The notes: generated from the letters alone by a model not told the origin. A stretch of 64,000 nucleotides of DNA from Planctomycetes bacterium B3_Pla (GCA_005223045.1 NJBM01000011.1:1-64000); one strand, 5' to 3'. Shown: positions 34,829-44,548, counted from the first letter of the stretch. Translations and numbers: made by a program.

Positions 34829-35470
34829 TTAATCCATCGGCGCAGGCGGCACCCTGACCATTATATTTTTGTAATGAACGATGCTCTTGGGATCGTGGCC
34901 CTGCAGGGCGAAGGTGCCTTCGCCGATCCTGCGGCCGGACCGTTCCCAGTCTTCGGGCTGCGTCCAGGCTACAGTAGTCTTGCCGTCGATCTGTATGATG
35001 ACGTGGTTGTCCTCGACCCTGATGTAATAGTGGAACCATTGGTCGTCCACAGAAGGCGCATCGTCTATCACGTCCTGCACGTCATAGAGGCCGCCGGTTT
35101 TTTTCCGGTCGCTGTGGGTCGTATTGACCTGGCACTCGAAGCCCTTGGAGGGCCAGCCGGTTTCCTCGTACTCAGTGTGGAAGTATATGCCGGAGTTGGA
35201 ACCCTTCGTGGTCATCACATCGGCGCAGAACTCGAAATTCTTGAAGCCGGCATTATTTACCGACCCGACGTAGTACAGATGACTGCGAGGCCCGTGGACT
35301 ACAATCCTGCCATCGCTGACCGAGAACGTATCTTTGTTCTCGCTGGCCTTCCAGCCATCGAGGCTCTTGCCGTCAAAAAGACTCTGCCACTTGCCCGTTT
35401 GCGGCGTGGTCTGGCATCCCGCAATGAGCAAACCTGATAACAGCAACATCAACACTAACTTTCCGGTCAT
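34829..35470 (-). CDS. DUF1080 lipoprotein (3-keto-disaccharide hydrolase-type fold)
   Basis: A 213-residue lipoprotein: signal LMLLLSGLLIAGC with the lipobox cysteine at 19, then the DUF1080 jelly-roll domain starting WQSLFDGKSLDGWKAS and including GSNSGIYFHTEYEETGWPSKGFECQV. Members are linked to hydrolysis of 3-keto-glycosides made by Gfo/Idh/MocA dehydrogenases. Both neighbours are such dehydrogenases, which supports that role. It lies 36 bp upstream of the 33576 gene and 49 bp downstream of the 35519 gene, so the three are likely one operon. Confidence 0.9.
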   Translation of the reverse strand: MTGKLVLMLLLSGLLIAGCQTTPQTGKWQSLFDGKSLDGWKASENKDTFSVSDGRIVVHGPRSHLYYVGSVNNAGFKNFEFCADVMTTKGSNSGIYFHTEYEETGWPSKGFECQVNTTHSDRKKTGGLYDVQDVIDDAPSVDDQWFHYYIRVEDNHVIIQIDGKTTVAWTQPEDWERSGRRIGEGTFALQGHDPKSIVHYKNIMVRVPPAPMD

Positions 35471-35518
35471 CTGATTCTCTCCTTAATAAACATCTTTTCC
35501 TTGTTCGATCCCTGTTTC

Positions 35519-36850
35519 TTACAGCGTCCATGGGCTACGCATGGGTCGAGCCAGCCGACGGTTGGCTGCGTCATTATCTATGAAATGCTCGGCTTTCGGG
35601 TCCCATTTGAGTTTCTGTTCGAGCCTGATAGCAATATCGCTTATGTGGCAAAGTATATCGCCCTGCACGGCGTCGTCGATGTGGGCCACCGTTTTGGCCC
35701 TGGTTTTGACACAGTCGAGCAGGTTGCGCACGTGGTTGCCGCTCTCTGGCAGACGGACATCCGAGGAGCCAAACTCGGTTTGCAGCAGCTCTTTCGGGTG
35801 CGCGTTGATCCCGGAACGGTCGACGTGGACCCAGCCTTCGGTTCCCTCGAAGGCTGTGCCGTGACCGGTCGTCCTGCCGTAGCGCCGGCGCCATTCATCG
35901 GGGAATTGGGGGCCAGTGAAATTCATCGTCAGACCGCTGTCGTATTTCATTACGACGTTCCAGTCCATCGCGGTATCGGCCACGCCCTTTGTGGGCCATT
36001 TGCCCTTGCCCTCAACCGTCAGCGGCGTAGTGACTTTCTTGCCGCCGCCCCAGAAGGCGATATCAATCGGGTGGATACCCCAGCCGGCGATAAAGCCCAG
36101 GGCGTAGTCTGAAATGAACCACCAGAGCTTGTTCGAACAGCGGTCCTTGGTGTAAGGCATATGAGGAGCCGGCCCGAGCCACCTTTCGTAGTCAAGCCAT
36201 TCAGGCACGGGCACAGGCGTCGGATCGCCGCCCTGGCTGCTGCCGGGAGACCATACGTTAATGGTGTGCAGATCGCCGAGCCTGCCGTTCAACGCCAGCT
36301 CGCAGGCAAAGCGGAAGTTGCGCCCGGAGCGCTGCTGTGTGCCGAACTGAAAGACCCTGCCGTTGCGGTGCACCGCTGTGCGCAGCGCCTGGTCCTGGGC
36401 AAGGCTAAGCCCCATCGGCTTTTCCAGATAGACGTCCTTTCCCGACTTGACCGCCGCCAGCGCAATGAGCACGTGCCAGTGGTCCGGCGGGGCGGCAAGG
36501 ATCACGTCGATGTCATCGCGAGCCATCACTTCGCGGAAATCTTTGTAGGCTTTGCACCCGGTGCTCTGGTAGTGCTTGTTCACCCGCTCCTGGGCGGCCT
36601 TGAGGACGTGACTCTTGACGTCGCAGACCGCAACGACCCGGGCATCCTTTTGTCTCAGGAAGTTGCCCATAACACCGCTGCCCTGCGGGCCGACGCCGAC
36701 ACAGCCGACCGTGATTCGCTCGCCGGCTGCAACGCCACCTGCTCCGCCCAACGCCGAAGATGAAATCACATACGGAAAACCCACCGCCCCGGCTGCGACC
36801 CCGGCAGCCTGCCTTAGGAACTTACGCCGATTTGTTGTTCTCTCGTTCAT
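35519..36850 (-). CDS. Tat-exported Gfo/Idh/MocA oxidoreductase
   Basis: A 443-residue protein with twin-arginine signal TNRRKFLRQAAGVAAGAVG. NAD fold: VGCVGVGPQGSGVMGNF and DVILAAPPDHWHVLIAL; catalytic lysine in YLEKPMGLS; second-domain segment FIAGWGIHPIDIAFWGGG. It is the first gene of the cluster with DUF1080 and another oxidoreductase, consistent with stepwise oxidation and cleavage of glycosides outside the cytoplasm. The substrate cannot be told. GAGG lies 8 bases before the ATG. Confidence 0.9.
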   Translation of the reverse strand: MNERTTNRRKFLRQAAGVAAGAVGFPYVISSSALGGAGGVAAGERITVGCVGVGPQGSGVMGNFLRQKDARVVAVCDVKSHVLKAAQERVNKHYQSTGCKAYKDFREVMARDDIDVILAAPPDHWHVLIALAAVKSGKDVYLEKPMGLSLAQDQALRTAVHRNGRVFQFGTQQRSGRNFRFACELALNGRLGDLHTINVWSPGSSQGGDPTPVPVPEWLDYERWLGPAPHMPYTKDRCSNKLWWFISDYALGFIAGWGIHPIDIAFWGGGKKVTTPLTVEGKGKWPTKGVADTAMDWNVVMKYDSGLTMNFTGPQFPDEWRRRYGRTTGHGTAFEGTEGWVHVDRSGINAHPKELLQTEFGSSDVRLPESGNHVRNLLDCVKTRAKTVAHIDDAVQGDILCHISDIAIRLEQKLKWDPKAEHFIDNDAANRRLARPMRSPWTL

Positions 36851-37142
36851 GACAAAAACTCCTCAAATCGTATCAGATGACCCTTAGACGACAATCACGC
36901 GAACAGTAGAAGTGTAACCCAACCGACGGTTCACGTCAAATCAAAACCCCGCCCGGACAACCGGGGATTCGATGATCCGGCAGAGCTATGCGCAGATCGC
37001 ACGGAAATCGGCATGCTGCGCTATAAATATCGCTTTTTCGTTGACAGCAAATCCGGCGACTGGTATAATCGGTTCGTACTCAAGGGTGTCTTTTGTGCCG
37101 CACGAATGGCGGTGATGCCCGTCGGCCGATGAAGAAGGAGAA

Positions 37143-37415
37143 ATGATGAAAAGCGTCTCTGTTTCTGTATGTAAGGTGATTCTCATGCTACAAGCCGAAC
37201 TGCTTCGCAAAGCAGCATTGATTGTTATCCTGGGGGCTTTGGTTTTCCTGATCTGCGGCTGCACGTCTTACGAGCAGCCGGGTGAGACCGCCGCTGAAGG
37301 ACGAAGAAGGCATCAGCGGGTCGCCAGAATCAATCAGCAGGAGTTGATGGCAGACATAGACAAGTTTATGCTTTGGGACAGGCCCAGCAGACTCACCGAC
37401 AAAAGGATACCGTAA
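37143..37415 (+). CDS. Small lipoprotein before the c-di-AMP operon
   Basis: A 90-residue protein: AAGGAG before two ATG codons, a hydrophobic stretch LIVILGALVFLICGC ending in a lipobox cysteine (about 40), then a charged domain ending MADIDKFMLWDRPSRLTDKRIP. I recall small planctomycete lipoproteins with the same closing motif next to cdaA; function unknown. It may attach to the outer or inner membrane. It lies 99 bp before cdaA on the same strand. Confidence 0.75.
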   Translation: MMKSVSVSVCKVILMLQAELLRKAALIVILGALVFLICGCTSYEQPGETAAEGRRRHQRVARINQQELMADIDKFMLWDRPSRLTDKRIP

Positions 37416-37514
37416 TTCGTATTGAATATTTAGTGTCGCGCATATAATGTTGTGCAAGTTTTCGTGCAATAGGCGTCACTGATAGCGCACGACGAGAACA
37501 AAGGGATTTGCGTT

Positions 37515-38309
37515 GTGGAAACATTCATCGATCAAATACGCCTATATCTCACTCGCGTGGCGGGCCATGGTCTGTGGATTATTCCCGAATTGATTTTCAT
37601 CGGATTGGTGGTTTACTGGGTGGTGGACTTTCTCGAAGGCACTCGCGGCGAAAGGTTGTTCCGTGCCGTCATATTCATTCTGATTGTCGGCGCTCTCGTT
37701 CTAAAACTGGTCGTCGGGCAGTTTCCGCTCGAGAGATTACAGTATCTTTATAACGGTTTTTTAATTGGAGTTTTGATTATTGCAGTCGCGGCGTTTCAGC
37801 CGGAGGTCCGAAGGGCCTTGATGCGAATAGGCCAGAGTAATCTTTGGTCAAGCGCCTCCCAACAGTTGTCCAAGACAGTCGAGGAGCTTATCACCGCAGT
37901 GACGGAGCTTTCGGCCGCCAGAATTGGGGCCATCGTTGTTATTGAAAAACGCGTGGCGTTGGGCGAGTTTATTGAGACCGGCGTTCGAGTCGATGCCAGG
38001 GTGACGGCCGAGCTGATCAAGACTATTTTTCAACCCGGCACGGCCCTGCACGATATGGCCGTCATCATACGAGGCGATAGAATAGTCGCCGCCAGGGTCC
38101 AGTTGCCTTTGGCCGAGGCCGGCGGCATCAGTGGCGCCGGACTCGGCTCGCGTCACCGTGCAGCTATGGGCATAACGACCGGCTCGGACGCCATCTGTCT
38201 GGTCGTGAGCGAGGAAACCGGCATAGTCTCTCTTGCCGAGAACGGAAAACTCATTCGAAATATGCATGAATCCAAGTTAATAGAGCGTCTGGCAAGCAGA
38301 CTCTCATGA
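37515..38309 (+). CDS. cdaA: Diadenylate cyclase CdaA
   Basis: A 264-residue membrane-anchored enzyme that makes c-di-AMP from two ATP. Three membrane helices lie in residues 1-85 (for example ELIFIGLVVYWVV and AVIFILIVGALVLKLVV). The DisA_N domain follows, with the RHR motif intact in GSRHRAAMG (about 212-220). The DGA motif reads DMA (LHDMAVII, about 178-185), a departure at a highly conserved position. The start is GTG at 37515. The next gene encodes its usual YbbR-domain partner. Likely roles are osmotic and cell-wall control. Confidence 0.92.
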   Translation: METFIDQIRLYLTRVAGHGLWIIPELIFIGLVVYWVVDFLEGTRGERLFRAVIFILIVGALVLKLVVGQFPLERLQYLYNGFLIGVLIIAVAAFQPEVRRALMRIGQSNLWSSASQQLSKTVEELITAVTELSAARIGAIVVIEKRVALGEFIETGVRVDARVTAELIKTIFQPGTALHDMAVIIRGDRIVAARVQLPLAEAGGISGAGLGSRHRAAMGITTGSDAICLVVSEETGIVSLAENGKLIRNMHESKLIERLASRLS

Positions 38310-38343
38310 GTCAATCCACGCCGGATGCAGGCTAAGAAGCACA

Positions 38344-39387
38344 ATGGCAGCAAAGATCAAATTCAGCAAAATAGCAATCGTGATATTCTTGACGGTCCTG
38401 ATCTGGGTTTGGGCGGACCTGGCAGTGGACGAGACACATACTATTGCCAATGTTTCTATAAGCATTGCCAGATCCACTGACCCGGAACTGTGGGCAACGT
38501 TCAAGAACGAAGGCGGCACGCCGGTCACATCCTTTTCTATTGAGCGTATTCGGCTCAAAGGTCCGGCGTCCAGAATAGCTGAGATAAAGCGCGAATTAGC
38601 CGACGGCTCACGGAAGCTTGCTTTCTCTTTGCATCCGGATTTGCTGGGGATGACTGCCGCCGGCTCGCACACCCTGCCCGTGCTGGACGTTATCAGAGGC
38701 AGCGAGGAAATAAGAGAACTCAATAGTCTCACAGTTGATTTCTGCGAGCCGAAAACACTCACAGTCGATGTCGCCAGGCTCGTTAAAAAACCGCTCAATG
38801 TCGAGTGTGTCGATGAAAATGGAATGCCTCAAGAATCTGCGATCATCAAGCCGGAAACAGTCAACATGCTCGTGCCTAAAGATTGGAGCGCCGACCAACC
38901 AGCCAGGGTAGAACTGACGCGCAGTGAAATCGAGCGGGCACGATCAGGGGCAATTGGGAAAACACCCTACGTGGTTTTGACGGACGGTCAGAAGCGGCTG
39001 TCGGACGATGATGTGCAAATCAGGATACCGCCGGAAGAAGATCCTCGCAGCGTCCATATAGTAAAAGCAACAGTGGGATATATCTTCAGTGACGTTACAC
39101 AGGGCAAATACAAGGTAGAGTTTGAGAATAAGACTCAATTTATGAATGAGACCGCCAGCATCACCGTCAGAGCTACCCCGGAAGCTGCAAAGGCCTACGA
39201 AGATATGAGCTACCAGGCGTATCTGGAGATTTACGATGTCGATGCCGCCGCCACCGGCTGGGTGCCAAAACCGCTCACTTATAACTTTCCCGATAAGTAT
39301 GCGGGCAGCGATGATATTAAACTCGTCCAGGAGCCGGTTATCGCCCGATTCAAACTGACACCGCTGACTTCTGGGGAGAGTCCGTAA
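38344..39387 (+). CDS. cdaR: YbbR-domain protein CdaR
   Basis: A 347-residue protein with one N-terminal membrane helix (IAIVIFLTVLIWVWADLAV), then extracytoplasmic YbbR-type beta domains at about 30-110, 120-220 and 230-340. Family members bind and regulate CdaA. It follows cdaA by 34 bp on the same strand. Only two to three YbbR units are seen, within the usual range. The gene ends in front of a convergent cstA. Confidence 0.85.
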   Translation: MAAKIKFSKIAIVIFLTVLIWVWADLAVDETHTIANVSISIARSTDPELWATFKNEGGTPVTSFSIERIRLKGPASRIAEIKRELADGSRKLAFSLHPDLLGMTAAGSHTLPVLDVIRGSEEIRELNSLTVDFCEPKTLTVDVARLVKKPLNVECVDENGMPQESAIIKPETVNMLVPKDWSADQPARVELTRSEIERARSGAIGKTPYVVLTDGQKRLSDDDVQIRIPPEEDPRSVHIVKATVGYIFSDVTQGKYKVEFENKTQFMNETASITVRATPEAAKAYEDMSYQAYLEIYDVDAAATGWVPKPLTYNFPDKYAGSDDIKLVQEPVIARFKLTPLTSGESP

Positions 39388-39479
39388 AAAGCCCCTGATC
39401 CTGGGATGGCAGGGCCTCAATCACCGGCTCCGGGGCCGGTTTTACTCGACGAGAGAGCTTGTTTGTCTTCCACCGCGGG

Positions 39480-41192
39480 CTAAGCGTTCGCAGCCTCCTG
39501 CCCGGCGCCGTTTTTCCTTACTTTGGCAACAGCAACCAACGCCGTGTACGCCAGGAATATCGCAAGAAATATGAGAACCACGGAGACTATCGCCAGCAGG
39601 ATGTTTCGTTGCTCGCCTTCGGCGGTGGCGAAGCCGTACGCCTGGTAGAGCAGCGCGGCAATCGTTGTCACAAGCATTATGCCGGCCGGCACGGCGGTGA
39701 ATGCACAGTTGCGCTTGCGCATCAGCAGATATACGCTTGCAACAATTAGCACAAGGCTGGCGACAAGCTGGTTTGCGGCGCCGAACACGGGCCAGATAGC
39801 CCGCCAGTTGCCCAATGCGAGGGCCCCCGAGCAAATGCCGACAAGCGCCACCGCCACATATTTGTTTTTCATTGGGGTAATACCCAGCGTCTCGCCGAGA
39901 AGCTCATTGCACAAATAGCGGGTGATACGCGTCGCCGAATCAAGGGTCGTCATTATGAAGGTCTTGAGCATGGTTATGCCCACAAGCGCCCCAAGCCCGG
40001 TTATGCCTAAAAACGCACCCATTTTATCGAAGAATACGCCTGTAAGCTGGCCGTATCCGGTCCCGAATGCCTTGATCCAGTTTCCATTGGCAGAAACATC
40101 CTGAAATACATGCCCTTCGATACCTTCGGGGACGCTCTTCCAGTACAATCCCGCTGTAACTGCTATCACCGCCAGAACCGCAAGCACACTTTCGAGAATC
40201 ATGCCCCCGTAACCGATGACCCTCGCATCGCTCATCCGCTTAACCTGTTTTGAAGTAGTCCCGCTCGAAACCAGGCTGTGGAAGCCGGATAAGGCGCCGC
40301 ACGCGACCGTCACAAACAGCATGGGCCACATCCATCCTTTCACTGTCAAAAAGGAAACGACGGCGGGGGCTTTCATTTGAGGCCTGGTAACAACAAGCCC
40401 CAGCAATCCGGCCAGCAAACCCAGATACAGCACGGCGCCGGCAAGATGGTCGCGTGGCTGGAGCAGCATCGTTACAGGCGTTACAGATGCGATCATGCCG
40501 TATATGAGCAGTATCACGGTCCACAACTTTACAGCGGTTTCCGCATTTTCAACCGGCATCCGAATCGGAAGATAGAACCCCGCTACAATCAGTCCAAACA
40601 ACAGCGCCACCCCTATTACCGAGCACAACAGCACATTTAGTTGAACGCGGTACATCAGGAACCCAACGACGAGAGCCACGACTACCAGTCCGAACGTGGG
40701 GATTACAACCTCGGGCGTGCTCGCCAGTGTCTTGCCCGCGACGGCCGCGAATACCGCGACTACAAGGATCAGGGCCAAAAGGGCGAACGTGCCGAAAAGA
40801 ATCTTGCTCGTTTTTCCCATCACGGACTCCGTCACCGTGGTAATTGACTTGCCTTTGTGTCTCAGCGACAGAACCAGCGCCACGAAATCGTGGACGGCAC
40901 CGAAAAGAATACCGCCGACCACGATCCAGATAAGTGCGGGGAGCCACCCCCAGTACAGGCACGCGATCACGGGGCCTATTATGGGCGCAGCCCCGGCAAT
41001 GGAGGCAAAATGATGGCCGAACAGAATGGTCCAGTGTTTGGCCGGGACGTAATCGACGCCGTCGTTGAGTTCGACCGCCGGCGTGATCTGGCTATCATCA
41101 AGCCCTATCCACTGTTTGACTTTGCGGCTGTAGAAAACGTAACCCAAAAGCAGTAGAAAGACTGCGATCCCTGCAACAACCAGAGAATTCAT
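39480..41192 (-). CDS. cstA: Carbon starvation protein CstA (peptide/pyruvate transporter)
   Basis: A 570-residue, many-helix membrane protein. The CstA signature is present: WTILFGHHFASIAGAAPIIGP near residues 53-75, then GILFGAVHDFVALVLSLRHKG. About 16 hydrophobic segments follow, ending in a charged tail. Members import peptides or pyruvate under carbon limitation. The gene stands between convergent cdaR and co-directional der (28 bp from der). No CstA-regulating two-component genes are nearby. Confidence 0.93.
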   Translation of the reverse strand: MNSLVVAGIAVFLLLLGYVFYSRKVKQWIGLDDSQITPAVELNDGVDYVPAKHWTILFGHHFASIAGAAPIIGPVIACLYWGWLPALIWIVVGGILFGAVHDFVALVLSLRHKGKSITTVTESVMGKTSKILFGTFALLALILVVAVFAAVAGKTLASTPEVVIPTFGLVVVALVVGFLMYRVQLNVLLCSVIGVALLFGLIVAGFYLPIRMPVENAETAVKLWTVILLIYGMIASVTPVTMLLQPRDHLAGAVLYLGLLAGLLGLVVTRPQMKAPAVVSFLTVKGWMWPMLFVTVACGALSGFHSLVSSGTTSKQVKRMSDARVIGYGGMILESVLAVLAVIAVTAGLYWKSVPEGIEGHVFQDVSANGNWIKAFGTGYGQLTGVFFDKMGAFLGITGLGALVGITMLKTFIMTTLDSATRITRYLCNELLGETLGITPMKNKYVAVALVGICSGALALGNWRAIWPVFGAANQLVASLVLIVASVYLLMRKRNCAFTAVPAGIMLVTTIAALLYQAYGFATAEGEQRNILLAIVSVVLIFLAIFLAYTALVAVAKVRKNGAGQEAANA

Positions 41193-41220
41193 GCACTGAA
41201 CTCCTTCATTATGCCGGCCG

Positions 41221-42540
41221 CTACTCCCTGTGTCTTCGGGCCAGGAGCCTTATCGGCACTTCCTCGACCGGCAGTATAGACCTCAACCGATTTATAATGA
41301 ACCTGCGATAGTTTTCTTCAAACAGTTCTGGAGCGTTTACGAACATCAGCAGTGTAATCGGATTGATCGCAATTTGTGTTGCATAGTAAATCTTCGGCCA
41401 ACCTCTTTTGCCCCTTTTGGCGGCGGTGACATTCTCCTGTTTTATGGTTTCAAAAGCCTTGTTGAGTTTGGGCGTCGGTATCCACGTCGTCGTCTGCTTG
41501 AAGATTTCCGCCGCCAAGTCCAAAACGCTCTGGACGTTCTTAGCCTGAGTCGCGGTAGTAAAAGCCAACGGCGCGTATTTCAGGCCCGGCAGCAGCTTTG
41601 TCAGGTACTCCTCGTAGTCATCGGTGGCGGCCTTCTCCTTCGCAAGGTCCCATTTGTTCACAACGATTATGCAGCTCTTGTGCTCTTCAGCGATGAACCT
41701 GGCCAATTTCTTATCGACCTGTGAGACAGGCAATGTCGCATCTATCAGAAACAATACAACGTCAGCACGATGGATCGACCGGGTGGCGCGAACGTAGCTG
41801 TAAAACTCAATGCTGCCGGACATCTTGTTTTTCTTCCTTATCCCGGCCGTGTCGATAGCGACGATGGTTTTGCCGTCTTTCTCAAATCGAACATCCACGG
41901 CGTCTCTTGTCGTGCCCGGCGTCTCGCTGACGATCACTCTCTCGGAACCGACCATGGCGTTTACAAGGGTGCTCTTGCCGGCGTTTCGCTTGCCGACCAT
42001 CGCTATTTTCATAACCGGCGTCGCAGGCTCGCCCCGCTCCGAAGAAGAAAACTTGTCAAAGATTTTATCGAGCAGAACGGACTTGTTGAGATTGTTCTTT
42101 GCCGAGATACACAAAAACTCACCGAAGCCGAGCCTGGAAAATTCTCCGGCGGCAGGGAACATTTTAGCAGTGTCGGCCTTGTTTGCAACGCCGATGACGT
42201 CGAGGTTGTTCTTACGCAGAAGCTGCGCTATTGTCTCATCCAGCGGCACAACACCATCGCGATTATCGACCATGAACAATACGAGATCCGCCGATTCAAT
42301 CGCCTGGAGGATTTGCTGCTCGATATGGTCGCTCAACAGGTCGCTGTCGACGATCCCGTACCCGCCGGTATCGACAAGCTCGAAGTAGTGGTCGTCTTTG
42401 CCGATGAGCGTGCTCACGCGGTCTCTCGTAACACCGGCCGTAGGCTCGACGATACTTATCATCTGCCCCGCCAGCGCATTGAGCAGACTGCTCTTGCCCA
42501 CATTAGGCCGACCAATTATCGCAACCACAGGTAACGCCAT
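41221..42540 (-). CDS. der: Ribosome-assembly GTPase Der (EngA)
   Basis: A 439-residue protein with two GTPase domains. The first has GRPNVGKSS (about 10-18), DTGGYG and NKAD; the second has GKRNAGKST (about 183-191), DTAGIRKK and NKWD. A KH-like C-terminal domain closes with RPIRLLARRHRE-like residues (VPIRLLARRHRE). It binds the 50S subunit and helps its maturation. Full length, with an intact start. It lies between cstA and the GH5 gene, which diverges from it. Confidence 0.97.
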   Translation of the reverse strand: MALPVVAIIGRPNVGKSSLLNALAGQMISIVEPTAGVTRDRVSTLIGKDDHYFELVDTGGYGIVDSDLLSDHIEQQILQAIESADLVLFMVDNRDGVVPLDETIAQLLRKNNLDVIGVANKADTAKMFPAAGEFSRLGFGEFLCISAKNNLNKSVLLDKIFDKFSSSERGEPATPVMKIAMVGKRNAGKSTLVNAMVGSERVIVSETPGTTRDAVDVRFEKDGKTIVAIDTAGIRKKNKMSGSIEFYSYVRATRSIHRADVVLFLIDATLPVSQVDKKLARFIAEEHKSCIIVVNKWDLAKEKAATDDYEEYLTKLLPGLKYAPLAFTTATQAKNVQSVLDLAAEIFKQTTTWIPTPKLNKAFETIKQENVTAAKRGKRGWPKIYYATQIAINPITLLMFVNAPELFEENYRRFIINRLRSILPVEEVPIRLLARRHRE

Positions 42541-42758
42541 AAACTGCCCTATTCCCGATTGTCTATTGCAAAAGCCATATTGTACCAGAACTTACATGCG
42601 CTTTGAAGCCCCAACAGTTATCTAAACTGCAAGTAATGCGATGTGCTCAATTCTCTATTGCTCATTTTCTGTCCGACAGCTACTATATATTTCAGTATCT
42701 GAATGTCAGTTTTACAGATACTGTGACCTGGAAGCATCTTTGTGATGGAGTCGATTTT

Positions 42759-43850
42759 ATGGACAACAACCGACGAGATTTCTTCAAGACCGTAGCCGTA
42801 GGGGCGGTTGCATCTGCATGGCCCGCGCACGCCGGCCAGCCAAAGAGGAAAGAAAAGCCGACCAGCCTGCCCTCGCAGACGGTGTTGCCGCGGTGGCGGG
42901 GGTTTAATTTGCAGTATTTCTTTACCGAAGGCAGATACAACGAGCCGGCCGAGGATGACTTTCGCTGGATACGCGACCTGGGGTTCGACTTCATTCGGCT
43001 GCCGATGAGCTACAGGATATGGATTGACGGCGACGATGTGTACAGGATCAAGGAGGCCCCGTTCGAGAATATCGACCGGGTCGTGGAATGGGGGCAAAAA
43101 TACAAGATTCACACGAGCCTGAATTTTCACCGCGGACCCGGATACTGCATAAACCGCGGCGAGACCGAGCCTTTCAACCTGTGGAAAGACAAAGAAGCGC
43201 TGGATGCCTTCTGTTTTCATTGGGCGCTTTTCGCCAGGAGGTATCGTGGAATTCCATCGTCTAACGTTAGCTTCGATCTTATCAACGAGCCACAATCCAC
43301 GACCGGCGACTATGAGCGGGTCGTTCGCGCTGCGACCAAGACTATAAGAGACGCAGATCCGAAACGCCTGGTGATTATCGACGGCCTGAAAACGGGCAAC
43401 GAACCTGTGCCGGAAGTAACAGACCTCGGCGTCGGGCAGAGCTGCCGAGGTTATATCCCCGCCGGGATCAGTCATTATCGTGCCGGCTGGGTCGATAAGA
43501 AAAGCACCTTCCCCGAGCCGATCTGGCCCGACGAGCAGGGCAAGACCCACCGCTGGGACAGGCAGCGTCTGGAGGAGCACTACGCCAGGTGGGCCAACCT
43601 TGCGAAAAAAGGTGTCGGTGTACACTGCGGCGAGGCTGGGGCTTATAACAAGACACCGCACAAGGTGGTCCTGGCCTGGCTGCGGGACATTCTGGAGATT
43701 CTTACCGGCCACGGCATCGGCCTGGCACTCTGGAATTTCCGCGGCGCGTTCGGCATTCTCAACTCCGGCAGAAAGGACGTGGATTACGAGGACTTCCACG
43801 GCCGCAAGCTCGACCGTAAGTTGCTGGAATTGCTGCAAGAGTTTGCGTAG
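42759..43850 (+). CDS. Tat-exported GH5 family glycoside hydrolase (cellulase-like)
   Basis: The start at 42759 was chosen because it gives a clean twin-arginine signal NNRRDFFKTVAVGAVASA directly after the ATG. The 363-residue product has a TIM-barrel GH5 layout: DLGFDFIRLPMSYRIW, the acid/base Glu in SFDLINEPQ and the likely nucleophile Glu in VHCGEAGAYN. It would cut beta-glucan or mannan in the periplasm-like space or outside the cell. It lies alone, divergent from der, with the XRE cluster following convergently. Confidence 0.87.
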   Translation: MDNNRRDFFKTVAVGAVASAWPAHAGQPKRKEKPTSLPSQTVLPRWRGFNLQYFFTEGRYNEPAEDDFRWIRDLGFDFIRLPMSYRIWIDGDDVYRIKEAPFENIDRVVEWGQKYKIHTSLNFHRGPGYCINRGETEPFNLWKDKEALDAFCFHWALFARRYRGIPSSNVSFDLINEPQSTTGDYERVVRAATKTIRDADPKRLVIIDGLKTGNEPVPEVTDLGVGQSCRGYIPAGISHYRAGWVDKKSTFPEPIWPDEQGKTHRWDRQRLEEHYARWANLAKKGVGVHCGEAGAYNKTPHKVVLAWLRDILEILTGHGIGLALWNFRGAFGILNSGRKDVDYEDFHGRKLDRKLLELLQEFA

Positions 43851-43875
43851 GCGGCGGCGTGAAACGACGTACTGA

Positions 43876-44097
43876 TCAAACCTCCTCATCGTTGCATTGA
43901 AAGATCTGTTCTATCGGGACACCGAAGGTCCGGGATATTCTAAAAGCCAGAGGCAGCGATGGTGCGTACTTGCCGGATTCGATGGCGATAATAGTCTGGC
44001 GAGTCACTCCCACCTTGTCGGCTAACTGCTGCTGTGTCATCTGGCCATGTTCAAAACGCAGCCTGCGAACCTGGTTTTGCATTTCACTTTTCGCCAT
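43876..44097 (-). CDS. XRE-family HTH regulator (YozG-like)
   Basis: A 73-residue protein starting MAKSEMQNQVRRLRFEHG. The HTH is MTQQQLADKVGVTRQTIIAIESGKY, typical of the small regulators paired with DUF2178-type membrane proteins. Its ATG overlaps the stop of the upstream membrane-protein gene by 14 bp, so it is the fourth gene of that operon. It probably represses the promoter at 45455-45483, which carries a palindrome in its spacer. The position at the end of the operon implies autoregulation. Confidence 0.9.
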   Translation of the reverse strand: MAKSEMQNQVRRLRFEHGQMTQQQLADKVGVTRQTIIAIESGKYAPSLPLAFRISRTFGVPIEQIFQCNDEEV

Positions 44098-44548
44098 CTT
44101 TGCCCCCCCGGCCGTACTGGACCAAAATCGCAATTGAATAAATTATCATCGCTATGAAAAATACCTCGAGGATGATCAAGGGAAAAATCCATACTGCCAT
44201 TGTGCCGTTCGGCCCTACGGCAAGCCATAGAATCAGAATGGAAATTGTGAAAAGAATCCAGATGGAAGTATAGCTGGCAAGCAAAGCTTTTTTTCTGATT
44301 AGTGCATCTCGCTCGTCCGAATCCACTTCTGCCGGGCTTTGTTTTTTTCGCAGCAGAATCATAGCCGGGATAAATATCGCGAAAAATGCAAATGCCGACC
44401 AGTGACGGCCAAGAAAGCTGTCCGGAAGTTTTTCCGCCACGAATTCGCAATAAAAGTTATGTCCTGCAAGAGCGATACTTAGTGAAAATATCGCCAGAGA
44501 AAACCAGGCGTTTTTCTGAGTTTTATTCATGATTTTCTCCTTTATCAC
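44084..44548 (-). CDS. Membrane protein, paralogue 3 of a tandem set (DUF2178/DUF3796-like)
   Basis: A 154-residue protein with four hydrophobic segments, at about 10-30, 45-60, 85-110 and 118-140. Between the second and third is SDERDALIRKKALLASY, the DERD..I motif shared by all three proteins of this operon. Function is unknown; such proteins are often found beside XRE regulators. It overlaps its upstream neighbour by 26 bp and the HTH gene by 14 bp. Of the three it is the most diverged. Confidence 0.82.
   Translation of the reverse strand: MIKEKIMNKTQKNAWFSLAIFSLSIALAGHNFYCEFVAEKLPDSFLGRHWSAFAFFAIFIPAMILLRKKQSPAEVDSDERDALIRKKALLASYTSIWILFTISILILWLAVGPNGTMAVWIFPLIILEVFFIAMIIYSIAILVQYGRGGKDGEK

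Noticed and set aside
42618..43889. A 423-codon minus-strand frame opposite the GH5 gene
   Set aside because: It is the antisense shadow of a clear GH5 gene with Tat signal and catalytic motifs, and has no recognisable protein sequence.
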